From the NCBI GenBank assembly GCA_030248135.1, contig JASANC010001719.1, positions 1-64,000 on the forward strand: a stretch of DNA of 64,000 bases, read 5' to 3'. The notes beneath the pieces were generated by a model, which saw only the letters and a list, made by a program, of their open reading frames with translations, did not search any database and had not been told where the DNA came from. A program made the translations under genes and the position numbers. Origin of the DNA: Theristus sp. LFF4_11. Lineage: Eukaryota; Nematoda; Chromadorea; Monhysterida; Xyalidae. Within the stretch, counting starts at the first letter, position 1. Each line of letters starts with the position of its first letter. This document shows, piece after piece, positions 36,390 to 46,400 of this stretch.

Positions 36390-37317
36390 AAATGAGGTTT
36401 CTCGGGCAGATCTGCTTCTCAAAACAAAACTGTGCAAGGTGCAAGGCGAAAGCAATTGTGAATAAAATCATCAGTAGAAAAATAGCAAAAAAGGTGCAAA
36501 GTTCAAAGTATACGGCGGTTGCGTTTCAGAAATCTGACAAATGCATTCATGGACTTTGTGAAAACGGGGAATATCAATTTTGCGCATTTTCAGTCCACAA
36601 TCAACGCTGTTGGTCAAACCCTGCGCAACGGTCGGTGTACTTCTTCCATTCATCGCTTGCATTTTCACCCGCATTTCATTGTAATAGGTTGACCCAAAAA
36701 AATTACAGCCCCATTACGCTTATACTTTTTGCTCAATGTTTTTCCAGAAAAAAAATCTTTTTTTTATCTAGCGTTCATGAATGTTGTTTGTGAACTCGGT
36801 CAGCTGGAGTTTACAAGAACGCGTTGTTTGCGATTTTTCTGCTTTAAAGACTCAAGATATTTAGTTTTTGGTGTTTGTGACGGTTTTTCTCTTCGCTGAG
36901 CATACCGTTCATAAGGGGCATGCCATGCTTTTTGCGTCAATATTCGCATCCACGCGTCAGTATTCCACGCACTCTCTGTTGTTGAGTTTTTGAGAGTTTC
37001 GCTAAAGTTCAGATTGGCACGTCAACAATGCAAGTTCACGTCGTGTATGGTGGTTGACTGTGATGACGTTTTTTCAACGACTTTTCAACATTTCGTGTGT
37101 CATTTCACATTCTTCAGTGTGACTCGCTTTGTCACAGCAGACAAACAGTTTCTCACTCACAATGTTTGTCAACATGTCTACCAAGATATCGACACTGCGT
37201 CGCAAATTCTTCAGTTCTTCTCACCGCCGAGTGCAAAGTGCGTGCTTGCTTGGTTGTCGCGGATTTTTCTAGGTGAATGCATTATTGGAATTTCTACTGT
37301 TCGATTCCAACAACTGA
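36390..37317 (+). CDS. 3' part of an unrecognised protein-coding gene (four exons)
   Basis: Proposed exons: 36390-36431, 36530-36634, 37118-37241 and 37273-37317 (stop TGA 37315-37317). Acceptors at 36529 (TTTCAG) and 37117 (CTTCAG) are canonical and phases agree across exons 2 and 3. The joined product reads LTNAFMDFVKTGNINFAHFQ, then INAVGQTLRNG, VTRFVTADKQFLTH, QHVYQDIDTASQILQF and ends VNALLEFLLFDSNN. It looks like a folded, helical, soluble protein. I do not recognise the family. The first exon and its donor at 36432 are less certain, and everything upstream is missing. The end of exon 3 could instead be 37237, stopping just after SAK. AATAAA at 37514-37519 fits a 3' end. There is no visible link to neighbours. 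Confidence 0.55.
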
Positions 37318-37513
37318 GGAATCGAAAGGTGTTAGACAAGCACCAATTGACGTCGCTAACATAATCGTTTGTTTGGTTTTCATTGCTTTTGCGTGGTTAT
37401 GTTTGGAATTGGACTCCGACTCTCAAGGTATACACCTTGACCGAGGTCGTGATTGAGTTTTCGAAAAAGAATAAGCTTTAAAATTTGCTGGCGGATGAGA
37501 AGTTTTGCTTTTT

Positions 37514-37519
37514 AATAAA
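37514..37519 (+). terminator. Candidate polyadenylation signal for the 36390-37317 gene
   Basis: AATAAA lies 197 bases after the proposed stop codon. The call depends on that gene model. Confidence 0.4.
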
Positions 37520-37650
37520 GTTGATTTACACAGTTTTTTGAAACCTCGCACCGGTAGACATGTTGCCAAAACATACACCATTGCAAATAGATTTTTAAAA
37601 CGGCTATTTTATGTGGTGTAGTGTACAATTGTACAGCTGTACAATGTGCA

Positions 37651-38110
37651 CATACCGTATTACCTCTATTAAACCCCCCCCCCAAAATTAACCCCCCCCC
37701 AAAAATAAACCCCCACCCCCCTCGACAAGTTTCCAAATAATCCCCCCCCAAAAATATCCCCCATGGGGGATTATTGGAAACCTGTTTGAAACACATACTC
37801 AGCGAATTCAGTGGCTGGTTGCAGTGAAAATGATGAAATTGTGCTGCCAAAGGCCCCAAATGGATGAGTTAATGGTAATTTCATTACAAAAGGCTGTTGA
37901 AAAAGGAAATTTCTATGTAGAGTAGAAGTTTCTGAGACTTCCTTCCTGCCATGGAAGGTATTTTTGCCGTTTTGCCTACCCCTAAAAATGGTTTCCAAAT
38001 AACCCCCCCCCCCCAACATAACCCCCCCCCCCCCGAAAATAAACCCCCACCCTTAGAAGTCGCTGAAGAAATAAACCCCCATGGGGGTTTATTAGAGGTA
38101 ATACGGTATG
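37651..38110. mobile_element. 460-bp MITE with long TIR CATACCGTATTACCTCTATT
   Basis: The left end CATACCGTATTACCTCTATT plus AAACCCCC is mirrored by GGGGGTTTATTAGAGGTAAT plus ACGGTATG at the right. C-rich blocks lie near both ends, with a unique core at 37760-37960. The target duplication is ambiguous because the ends are palindromic (CATACCGTA). No coding content. Confidence 0.9.
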
Positions 38111-39050
38111 TAGCTCAGGGCCAGGTGGACATTCCAAAATTTATCTTTGTCACTGGGGAATTGTTTGTCATGTTTGTTTGTTTGTTTATGCTTGACTTCG
38201 CTTTTTTGTTGTGTATCCTCGTCATTATATTGTTGAATAATATGATGATTTCAAAAGGCTGCCAATAATAAGAACACACGACATTTTTCATTGCGTACTG
38301 GATGTAGTTCTGTTGACTTTTCGGGTCTTCGCTTTCTCTGCAAAAGCCATTCAAATATTGTACACTTTGCTTGTTTCTGAATCTGTGGGTAGCTACGAGC
38401 AAAACCTGTTGTCACATGTTTTACAATACAGAAACACTGCAAACAACAAATTTCACAAAAGTCGATTTTATGTAGCTTGAAGTGCACGTAGTTTTTTGTT
38501 TGTGTTTCGCTTTTCCGGTTTCTCTCGCCTTTCTGAGGAGTGGCTTTCGCTTTGTTTTTCCGTTATTGAAAATCGTCGCCGTTTTTGCCTGATATCGTTT
38601 TGTTTTGTTCCCACTTGTTCTGAGCCGCTCCCATGTTCCGCTTCATCGATATGAGAAAAAAGGGGCAATTTCTTTTCTCATTTTTCGTTTGAAAATTAGA
38701 AAGCGATATTTTTGAAAATCCCATTTCACTTCTGAAGAAATGTGTATTGTTGAAATTTTTCAATTTTTCAATTTTCCCTCTTCTACTTGCTGATGCCATT
38801 AAGTACACCACAGAATTGATGATAAGTGTGATAATTCGACATGAAACACATGTGTTAAAACGCGCTCTTGTCCGTGTGCGTTTTACACGGCCACTCATGC
38901 GCGGTTTTACGCTGGAAATTTGCATATTTTCTCCGTGGCCTTTACACTTTTGCCGCCTTTTTTGCGCAAAATCCGCTGCGCCTACCCTCAACAATAATAA
39001 TAAAAACATAAAGCTACAACGTTTGAACGAGCGAACGGTCAATAATATTA
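38111..39050. other. Unassigned intergenic DNA
   Basis: The long minus-strand frame across 38563-39300 runs from the duplicated block into unrelated sequence and has no supported splice or family signal. No recognised repeat other than short TTTG runs near 38173. Confidence 0.4.
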
Positions 39051-39051
39051 T

Positions 39052-40198
39052 TATTTCGCTCCATATGCTTCCCGATATTGCGGACAATGGATCGAGAGGC
39101 GAAAAATCGCCTCTCAATGTAGATCTCTGCTCATGCTGAATGTCAACATGGAAAACATCGGTGCCCATTGCTAAACCTGAGTAACAATGCAAAAATTTCA
39201 AGCCAATAATCTCGATTTCAGTTGCTTTGTGGACACTTTCCATTTGTTCACTTGAAACTTTCACAAAGCCCGATTTAGCTTCCAGCGCCGGAGTATCCAT
39301 TCTAATGGCCGGTTTTGATTTGACAGACTCTCCCCGCGCTCAGCGATTTTCCCTTTTTTGGATTTTTTTGTGTAGCCCCGCCTACTATTGATTCTGCAGC
39401 CAACGACCACACATATGGCTACTCCACCATCTGCCGTGTGTGATTTTTTCTGTCACACCATTTTTTGCTCAAATTATGCATAAATAATGCAAACAAAACG
39501 CAAATATTCCGCATTATTCGATTGAGATTGCCAAATAAAAACGTTTTCGGTAATGACCGTTTTTTCATTTTTCGGTGTTCGATTTTTTTCTGCGCGCCCA
39601 TCAATTTTTGAACGTTTTTGCTGCTCGTGACTCGTTTTGTTTGTCTTTTGAGGCAGCTTCTTTATTTAACCAATGGTGTGATGTGGTTTGAAAATGTTTT
39701 ATTATTCTATTATACTCCATAGCACACTTCAAGAATGGCATATTGGACAATCCGAATATGAAGACCGCAGTATTTATTTTGCGTTTTCATTTTTTTACTT
39801 GAAGAAACGCGTTTTGTGTTCCAAAAATGGTTTATAAAAGAAATTTATCATCCTTTAATGGAAAATTACGAGCCCAGCCCAGGTCCCGACTGATGTGTGC
39901 GACATTATCCGATTTAGTTTGTGTTTGCTCAAAAGTTTTATTTTACCGTTAATGTTCTTTATAAAAAGTGTTATGTTTTTGAAAAGAAACCAGCAAAGAA
40001 GAGAGATAACAACAATAATCGTTCTTTTCAGTAATGAAAACTTCAGCGCCGTTCATCAAGAGAGTATAATGAAAAAAGTTTGATGGAAACTGTGGTGATG
40101 AGGGGGGAGGGTTATTGTTTGTTCCTTTTACGTTTTCCGGAGATTTTCTGTGCATTATTCAAGTTTCAAAAACGCATTTTTTCTCGTCACGTCTGAAT
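39052..40198. repeat. 1.15-kb duplicated block, copy 1
   Basis: From TTTCGCTCCATATGCTTCCC to CTCGTCACGTCTGAAT this block matches 41743-42902 nearly base for base. Small differences include lost bases near 39330-39380. A minus-strand frame with MDTPALEAKSGFVKV and LHCYSGLAMG is open in both copies, longer in copy 2. Confidence 0.9.
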
Positions 40199-41060
40199 TC
40201 TATGCTATTTTTACGGCCGATTCGCCCAAAATCGTCACGATTCAGTACCTAGAATTGCTCACATAAGAAAACTAACCAAAATCCGTGATCACCGCATTGA
40301 ATTACCCTGGAAAACATCTTTTTCTCGTTTTTCGTATCCGGATTGATTTCGCCAATTTCCACGACCGATTCGCCCGAAATCGTCACGATTCAGTATCTAG
40401 AGTTGCTCACATAAGAAAACTAATCAAAAATCCGTGATCAGCGCATTGAATTACCATGGAAAACACCCTTTTCTTGTTTTTCGTTTCTGGACCGATTTTG
40501 CCAATTTCCACGGCCGATTCGCCCGAAATCGTCACGATTCAGCATCTAGAGTTGCTCACGTAAGAAAACTAACCCAATATCCGTGATCAGCGCATTGAAT
40601 TACCCTGGAAAACATTTTTTCCTTGTTTTTCGTTTCTGGACCGATTTCGCCGATTTCCACGGCCGATTCGCCCGACATCGTCACGATTCAGCATCTAGAG
40701 TTGCTTGCATAAAAAACTAACCCAAAATTCGTGATCAGCGCATTGAATTACTCTGGAAAACACCCTTTTCTTGTTTTTCGTTTCTGGACCGATTTCGCCA
40801 ATTTCGACGGCCGATTCGCCCGAAATCGTCACGATTCGGTATCTAGAGTTGCTCACATAAGAAAACTAACCCAAAATCCGTGATCAGCGCATTGAATTAC
40901 ACTGGAAAACATAGTTTTCTTGTTTTTCATTTCTGGACCGATTTCGCCGATTTCCACGGCCGATTCGCCGGAAATCGTCACGATTCAGCATCTAGAGTTG
41001 CTCACGTAAAAAAACTAACCCAAAATCCGTGATCAGCGCATTGAATTACTACGGACTAGA
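40199..41060. repeat. 149-bp satellite, about six copies, plus orientation
   Basis: GATTCGCCCGAAATCGTCAC recurs at about 40219, 40367, 40516, 40665, 40813 and 40962, a period of 148-149. Other landmarks are CTAGAGTTGCTCACATAAG and CCGTGATCAGCGCATTGAAT. It starts directly after duplicated block copy 1. Confidence 0.95.
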
Positions 41061-41742
41061 CCTTTTTCCTATTATTTTTCGTAGCTCAGACAAAATTTGT
41101 AAGAGTGAAAACTGATACTCAGTCAAAATGCTACGAACTTTTAAAAATGCACAATTTTAACTCAAAAAAGTGCCGGGCAAAAAAATAAACTAAATTTTCA
41201 GAAAATACGGATGAAATTACCCTAGGAAACATTTTTGTTCAACTGTGAAAGTGTCCCAGCTAAAAATTGAAAGGGCGAACACTTGAAACCAGGTAAAAAC
41301 CCTTCGATTTTTGAAAAATGCCCATTTTTTACCCAAAAAGTGGGTCAGGGCAAAAAATTAACCCAATTTTCAAAATCTCCAGGTGAAATTACCCCAGGAA
41401 ACATTTTTGTTTGACTGTGAAAGTGTCGCAGGTAAAAATTGAAAGGGCGAACACATATGATTACATACCAGAAAAAAAAAATAGAAACAAAAATAAGTAA
41501 CATAAATTTCAGAATAGGTTTTTCGTGTCTACAGCGTATGAAAAGTTGTCCGATAAAAATTTTTTCGCGGCTCCAAGCACAACTTTGGGTGTTCGTTTCG
41601 TGTGCACAGGAGCAGGTTTGTAGCTTATACTATGCTCGCTGGACGCAGCGAGCAAATTTGAAAAAAGCGCGCGAGGGGATAACGGCTCATATTATGCGTG
41701 ATGCGCTGTCCGCTCGCTGGCGCTCGCTCGCGCATCCGCATG
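41061..41742. repeat. Second repeat type and end module of the satellite element
   Basis: Two diverged units of roughly 170 bases (GTGAAAGTGTC, TGAAAGGGCGAACAC, AATTACCCYAGGAAACATTT) are followed by a unique end module with AGTTGTCCGATAAAAATTTT and the terminus CGCTCGCTCGCGCATCCGCA. The same modules appear inverted at 45531-46400. Confidence 0.85.
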
Positions 41743-42902
41743 ATTTCGCTCCATATGCTTCCCGATATTGCGGACAATGGATCGAGAGGCGAAAAATCGC
41801 CTCTCAATGTAGATCTCTGCTCATGCTGAATGTCAACATGGAAAACATCGGCGCCCATTGCTAAACCTGAGTAACAATGCAAGAATTTCAAGCCAATAAT
41901 CTCGATTTCAGTTGCTTTGTGGACACTTTCCATTTGTTCACTTGAAACTTTCACAAAGCCCGATTTAGCTTCCAGCGCCGGAGTATCCATTCTAATGGCC
42001 GGTTTTGATTTGACAGACATTCTCTCCCCGCGCTCAGCGAATTTTCCCTTTTTTGGATTTTTTTCTGTAGCCCCGCCTACTATTGATTCTGCAGCCAACG
42101 ACCACACATATGGCTACTCCACCATCTGCCGTGTGTGATTTTTTCTGTCACACCATTTTTTTCGCTCAAATTATGCATAAATAATGCAAACAAAACGCAA
42201 ATATTCCGCATTATTCGATTGAGATTGCCAAATAAAAACGTTTTCGGTAATGACCGTTTTTTCATTTTCGGTGTTCGATTTTTTTCTGCGCGCCCATCAA
42301 TTTTTGAACGTTTTTGCTGTTCGTGACTCGTTTTGTTTGTCTTTTGAGGCAGCTTCTTTATTTAACCAATGGTGTGATGTGGTTTGAAAATGTTTTATTA
42401 TTCTATTATACTCCATAGCACACTTCAAGAATGGCATATTGGACAATCCGAATATGAAGACCGCAGTATTTATTTTGCGTTTTCATTTTTTACTTGAAGA
42501 AACGCGTTTTGTGTTCCACAAAGTACTTTTGGTTTATAAAAGAAGAAATTTATCATCCTTTAATGGAAAATTATGAGCCCAGCCCAGGTCCCGACTGATG
42601 TGTGCGACATTATCCGATTTAGTTTTTGTTTGCTCAAAAGTTTTATTTTACCGTTAATGTTCTTTATAAAAAGTTTTATGTTTTTGAAAAGAACCCAGCA
42701 AAGAAGAGAGATAACAACAATAATCGTTCTTTTCAGTAATGAAAACTTCAGCGCCGTTCATCAAGAGAGTATAATGAAAAAAGTTTGATGGAAAATATGG
42801 TGATTGGGGGGGGGGGTTATTGTTTGTTCCTTTTACGTTTTCCGGAGATTTTCTGTGCATTATTGAAGTTTCAAAAACGCATTTTTTCTCGTCACGTCTG
42901 AA
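41743..42902. repeat. 1.15-kb duplicated block, copy 2
   Basis: It is the second copy of the 39052-40198 block, so the satellite element lies between two direct repeats. The minus-strand frame 42107-41625 here gives 160 codons from MWSLAAESIV through MDTPALEAKSGF. I recognise no domain in it. Its conservation may only reflect recent duplication. Confidence 0.9.
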
Positions 42903-42910
42903 TGTCACCG

Positions 42911-43075
42911 ATGTTGTTCAGTCTCTCGTCTGTATTGATAATAATTTTTGCCGTAAAAAAGTGGATGCTTCGAAGACAGTTGTTGCTCGTATTCATAGTG
43001 CCACTTACGCTTTATATTATTGCTGATGATCCTCCACCTTTCACGTTCTTCGGTTCACTGTGTCCGTGTCCATAA
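42911..43075 (+). CDS. Possible small membrane protein or first exon, unrecognised
   Basis: A 54-codon frame starts with ATG eight bases after the duplicated block. It has a hydrophobic N-terminus, a basic patch, a second hydrophobic run (LLLVFIVPLTLYIIADDP) and ends GSLCPCP. It looks like a signal-anchor start. A splice donor before the stop (near 43051) is possible. Only the sequence character supports it. Chance is a serious alternative. Confidence 0.25.
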   Translation: MLFSLSSVLIIIFAVKKWMLRRQLLLVFIVPLTLYIIADDPPPFTFFGSLCPCP

Positions 43076-43799
43076 ACGATAATTGCTATTGACCAACGCA
43101 CACGATTTCAGCGATTTCACAGGACTTCGTTGTGTGCGTAAAAATCAACGTAAAATTGCTTATCATTAACTCTTTATGCGTGTGTGCGAAATTGGCGCTT
43201 AGATGCGGAGCACCGCACCGACATACATAATTGAGCTTTTGATCCTAAAAAATGGCCACATAAATTTTATACCGAAATCACCTTTGGGTGGAGCTAGGCG
43301 GAGGGTCCCAGAGAGACGCGTTGTTTTCACTCATTTGCGTTGCATTTGTTCCACGCACAGCTGAGCTGAATTGTTGAACGTGCCCTCGGTTAAGATTGTA
43401 CAACCTCACGACATTTTCCTGCACTCTCTTTGAGAACGCTTCTTTTTCCGCTTACATTATGGGCGATTGTTAAGTTGCAAAGTGTTATATTCTCAAATGT
43501 TGTCTTAGTTTGGCTTGTTAGCCCAAGTTTTCGCACCTTCGATTGCTAAACGTATCACGTAACGCCTGTTTATACAAACTGCGGTTTCGGACGAAAAAAC
43601 GTTTCTCAGGTTGACATTTAGTGTTTTTAGTTGTTAACGTTGATTGGATTACAGTTTTGTGTGTTTTAACACGTTGAAATCGGCATTTCTGCAGATTATT
43701 TTCTTTTTCAATCGTGTTTGAAATCATGTTCTTGCTGGTTCTGAAGGTGCAAATAAAAGTTTCAGAATGCCAACATCCGTGGAAATAACAAAATACGAA
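43076..43799. other. Unassigned intergenic DNA
   Basis: This is AT-rich DNA without recognised repeats. The minus-strand frame crossing 43518-44267 is long but passes through the tRNA-like segment, so its lower part is unlikely to be coding. Confidence 0.4.
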
Positions 43800-43876
43800 C
43801 ACAGCAGGATTCGAACCAGGGCACGCGAGCGACATAGCGCATTGTGCTAACCGCTTGACGATCGAACGCGTGACGG
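43800..43876 (-). pseudogene. tRNA-like segment, probably a tRNA pseudogene or SINE head
   Basis: On the minus strand GTCAAGCGGTTAGC resembles a tRNA D-arm/A box and GGTTCGAATCC is a perfect B box, spaced as in a tRNA. The T-stem pairs poorly and I cannot draw a full acceptor stem. It differs from the SINE family at 7212, 56404 and 62528. Confidence 0.45.
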
Positions 43877-43940
43877 CAAAAAAACAACAAAGAGAGGACA
43901 ACAATACTACTGCTGCACAGAAAAACCGCCACTGCGATGC

Positions 43941-44273
43941 GGTCGTGCTGTTGCGTGCCGTGCGGTCGCGCAGCGCACGACAACCAGCACCGCCAACGGC
44001 GCCAGTATTACAAGCGGCTGCCCGCGAGCCCGCACTATCACGACCGCAATCATCGGTACTGCAACGGGTCGCTTGGTTAGTTCGCGTCTTGCACCGAGAT
44101 CTGTTTAGTGGTTTTTTTGGGCTGTCTTCGTGTGTCCGTTTTTGTTTTATTTGCGTCTTGTGGTGTTTTTCAAGCACGGACTTTTGCGTTATTTGTGTCG
44201 TCAAGCCGTTCAAACTGTCAAAAATATCGATTTCATACCGCAGTTCGTTGCTATTCTTGCTGCACATGAAGTT
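43941..44273. other. Possible coding exons, strand ambiguous
   Basis: GC-rich DNA at 43941-44068 reads on the plus strand as MRSCCCVPCGR and a His/Arg/Tyr-rich run. A frame at about 44175-44273 reads LCRQAVQTVKNIDF and ends at a near-perfect donor GTAAGT (44274). On the minus strand the same DNA reads NELRYEIDIFDSLNGLTTQI in register. Codon-aligned frames on both strands prevent a decision. No homolog is recognised. Confidence 0.25.
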
Positions 44274-44329
44274 GTAAGTCAGTTGTTATCACAAACATTC
44301 CAACACCTGAAAAAAGCGTTTTAATTTCA

Positions 44330-45309
44330 CATCGTAATCTGTTTAAACTCGATGCAGCTGTTTTAGAATGGATTAGAAAGAAAGCTTGTATTGTAATTGC
44401 GTTCCGACCCTTTTATCAATTTTGCTTTATATCCGCTGAACCAATGCAGTCAGTTCAACAATATGTTTCAACCGCAGATCATATGTTAAAAACAGTTGAA
44501 ATGGAGCACGCACGGTGTCTACTGTCTGGTGTAACGATCTGTTGTTAACACTTGTTTTAAAGTGTGTTTTGAGTTTGGACATTTTTTTTCACTCGCACTT
44601 GTTACACTGAAAACATTTGGACGGTTTTGGCGCTGAAATTTTCTTCTGAAATCGTTGCACTTTGCGTCTTGTTCGCTTAAAGTGTCATAAATCGTATGTT
44701 GTTCGCCTTATGCCAGCGTTCCTGCACCGTATAGCAGCAGAGACACTAAAATGTTGAATGAAATAGAAAACTTTGTGTTAATGCAAAAAAGAAAAGTTAT
44801 AATGGGTAACTTTCTGGATCCATTGCAAAAGTTCATCAGCGAAACTTGCTGGGACTTTTTTCATTGATTTTACGGTTGCCCGTGGTAAAATGAAAGATAT
44901 AGCCATGGTATGCGTTTCAGTGGTTTCTTCGCTATTTAATGTTTTTAGCACTGGGAATCGATTTGGGCGAGGCTTGCTGCGGTTTTTTTATGATACAGTA
45001 AGCTACATTCATCTGAAAAAAAAGGGTTTCAGTTTTTGCAGTTGAGGTACATTTTCCAGCTGCTTAGATATACTACTACTTTTTTAATCCATTGAACGCC
45101 ATTTCTGCGCTTTTGTTTCTAAAGACCCGAGCAGAGCGTTTCGAGATTCTTTTTGCGTATTCTTTTTCCAGAGAATAAAACATGTCCAAAATGAACTAAT
45201 CATGATTATTGGTCATGTGTAATTGATAGAAATAATGACAATGACCATCGCGTTGGAATTGAAAATTCAAAATTATGGACCTGTATGATCTTCGTTAGTT
45301 TCAACATAA
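44330..45309. other. Unassigned intergenic DNA
   Basis: This is AT-rich sequence with many stops in all frames. I see no repeat shared with the rest of the window and no RNA gene. Confidence 0.4.
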
Positions 45310-45492
45310 ATGGACGATCATCGAAAGTTTCGTTCGCTGAATAATCTTTATTCTCGTTACTATTGGCTCAATGAAACCGGTAAAGTTGTTGATGTCATTC
45401 ATTTTTTGAAAAAAGGGGAAGTGCGGTATTTTGTAGTTGCGTTTCATGAAACACAATTGCAGAAGCTACAACTGCATGTGTGTGAGTGGTGA
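45310..45492 (+). CDS. Small unrecognised ORF, possible exon
   Basis: A 60-codon frame starts MDDHRKFRSLNNLYSRYYWL and contains VIHFLKKGEVRYFVVAFHET. Composition is protein-like. GTAAAG near 45380 could be a donor after ACCG. It ends just before the satellite element terminus at 45531. No domain is recognised and there is no flanking gene to attach it to. Confidence 0.25.
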   Translation: MDDHRKFRSLNNLYSRYYWLNETGKVVDVIHFLKKGEVRYFVVAFHETQLQKLQLHVCEW

Positions 45493-45530
45493 ACCGTGCG
45501 ACGGTGTGGGGAACCATGAATATCATGCGG

Positions 45531-46400
45531 ATGCGCGAGCGAGCGTCAGCGAGCGGACAGCGCATCACGCATTATATGAGCCGTTATCCTCTCGCGCGCG
45601 TTTTTCAAATTTGCTCGCTTCCTCCAGCGAGCATAGTATAAGCCACAAACTTGGTTCTGTGCACACGAAACGAACACCCAAAGTTGTGCTTGGAGCCGCG
45701 AAAAAATTTTTATCCGACTACTTTTCATACGCTGTAGACACGAAAAACCTATTCTGAAAACAGTGTTACTTATTTTTCTATCTCTTTTTTTTTTTCCGGT
45801 ATGTAATCAACATGTGTTCGCGCTTTCAGTTTTTACCTGCGACACGTTCACAGTCTAGCAAGAATGTTTCCTGGGGTAATTTCATCCGTAGATTTGGAAA
45901 AATGGGTTAATTTTTTGCCCCGACCACTTTTTTGGGTAAAAATTTGGGCATTTTTAAAAGTTCGCAGCGTTTTCACCGGGTTTCAAGTGTTCGCCCTTTC
46001 AATTTTTAGCTGGGACACTTTCACAGTTGAAGAAAAATGTTTCCTAGGGTAATTTCATCCGTAGATTTGGAAAAATGAGTTAATTTTTTGCCCCGACCCC
46101 TTTTTGGGGTAAAAATTGGGCTTTTTTGAAAGTTCGCAGGGTTGTCACCTGGTTTTAAGTGTTCGCCCTTTCAATTTTTAGCTGGGACACTTTCACAGTT
46201 GAACAAGAATTTTTCCTCGGGTAAATTCATCCGTAGATTCTGAAAATTTAGTTTATTTTTTGCCCGGGCATTTTTTGGGTCAAAATTGTGCATTTTTTGA
46301 AAATTCGTAGCATTTTGAGTGGGTATCATTTTTTCAGTCTTACAAATTTTGTCTGAGCTACGAAAAATAGCAGAAATGTTTAGTCCGTAGGAATTCAATA
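45531..46400. repeat. Inverted copy of the satellite element's end module and 170-bp repeats
   Basis: It starts ATCATGCGGATGCGCGAGCG, the reverse complement of the end near 41746. It continues with the inverted end module and about three units of the 170-bp type (CATCCGTAGATTTGGAAAAA, CGCCCTTTCAATTTTTAGCT). It mirrors 41061-41746. Confidence 0.9.

Noticed and set aside
36323..36793. 156-codon plus-strand frame
   Set aside because: It reads through two canonical introns of the spliced model at 36390-37317 in another frame.
38563..39300. 245-codon minus-strand frame
   Set aside because: Half is the duplicated block and half unrelated AT-rich DNA. Copy 2 diverges at the same point, so the frame crosses a repeat boundary.
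43518..44267. 249-codon minus-strand frame
   Set aside because: It runs through a tRNA-like segment. Only its first third looks protein-like, and the plus strand is equally plausible there.
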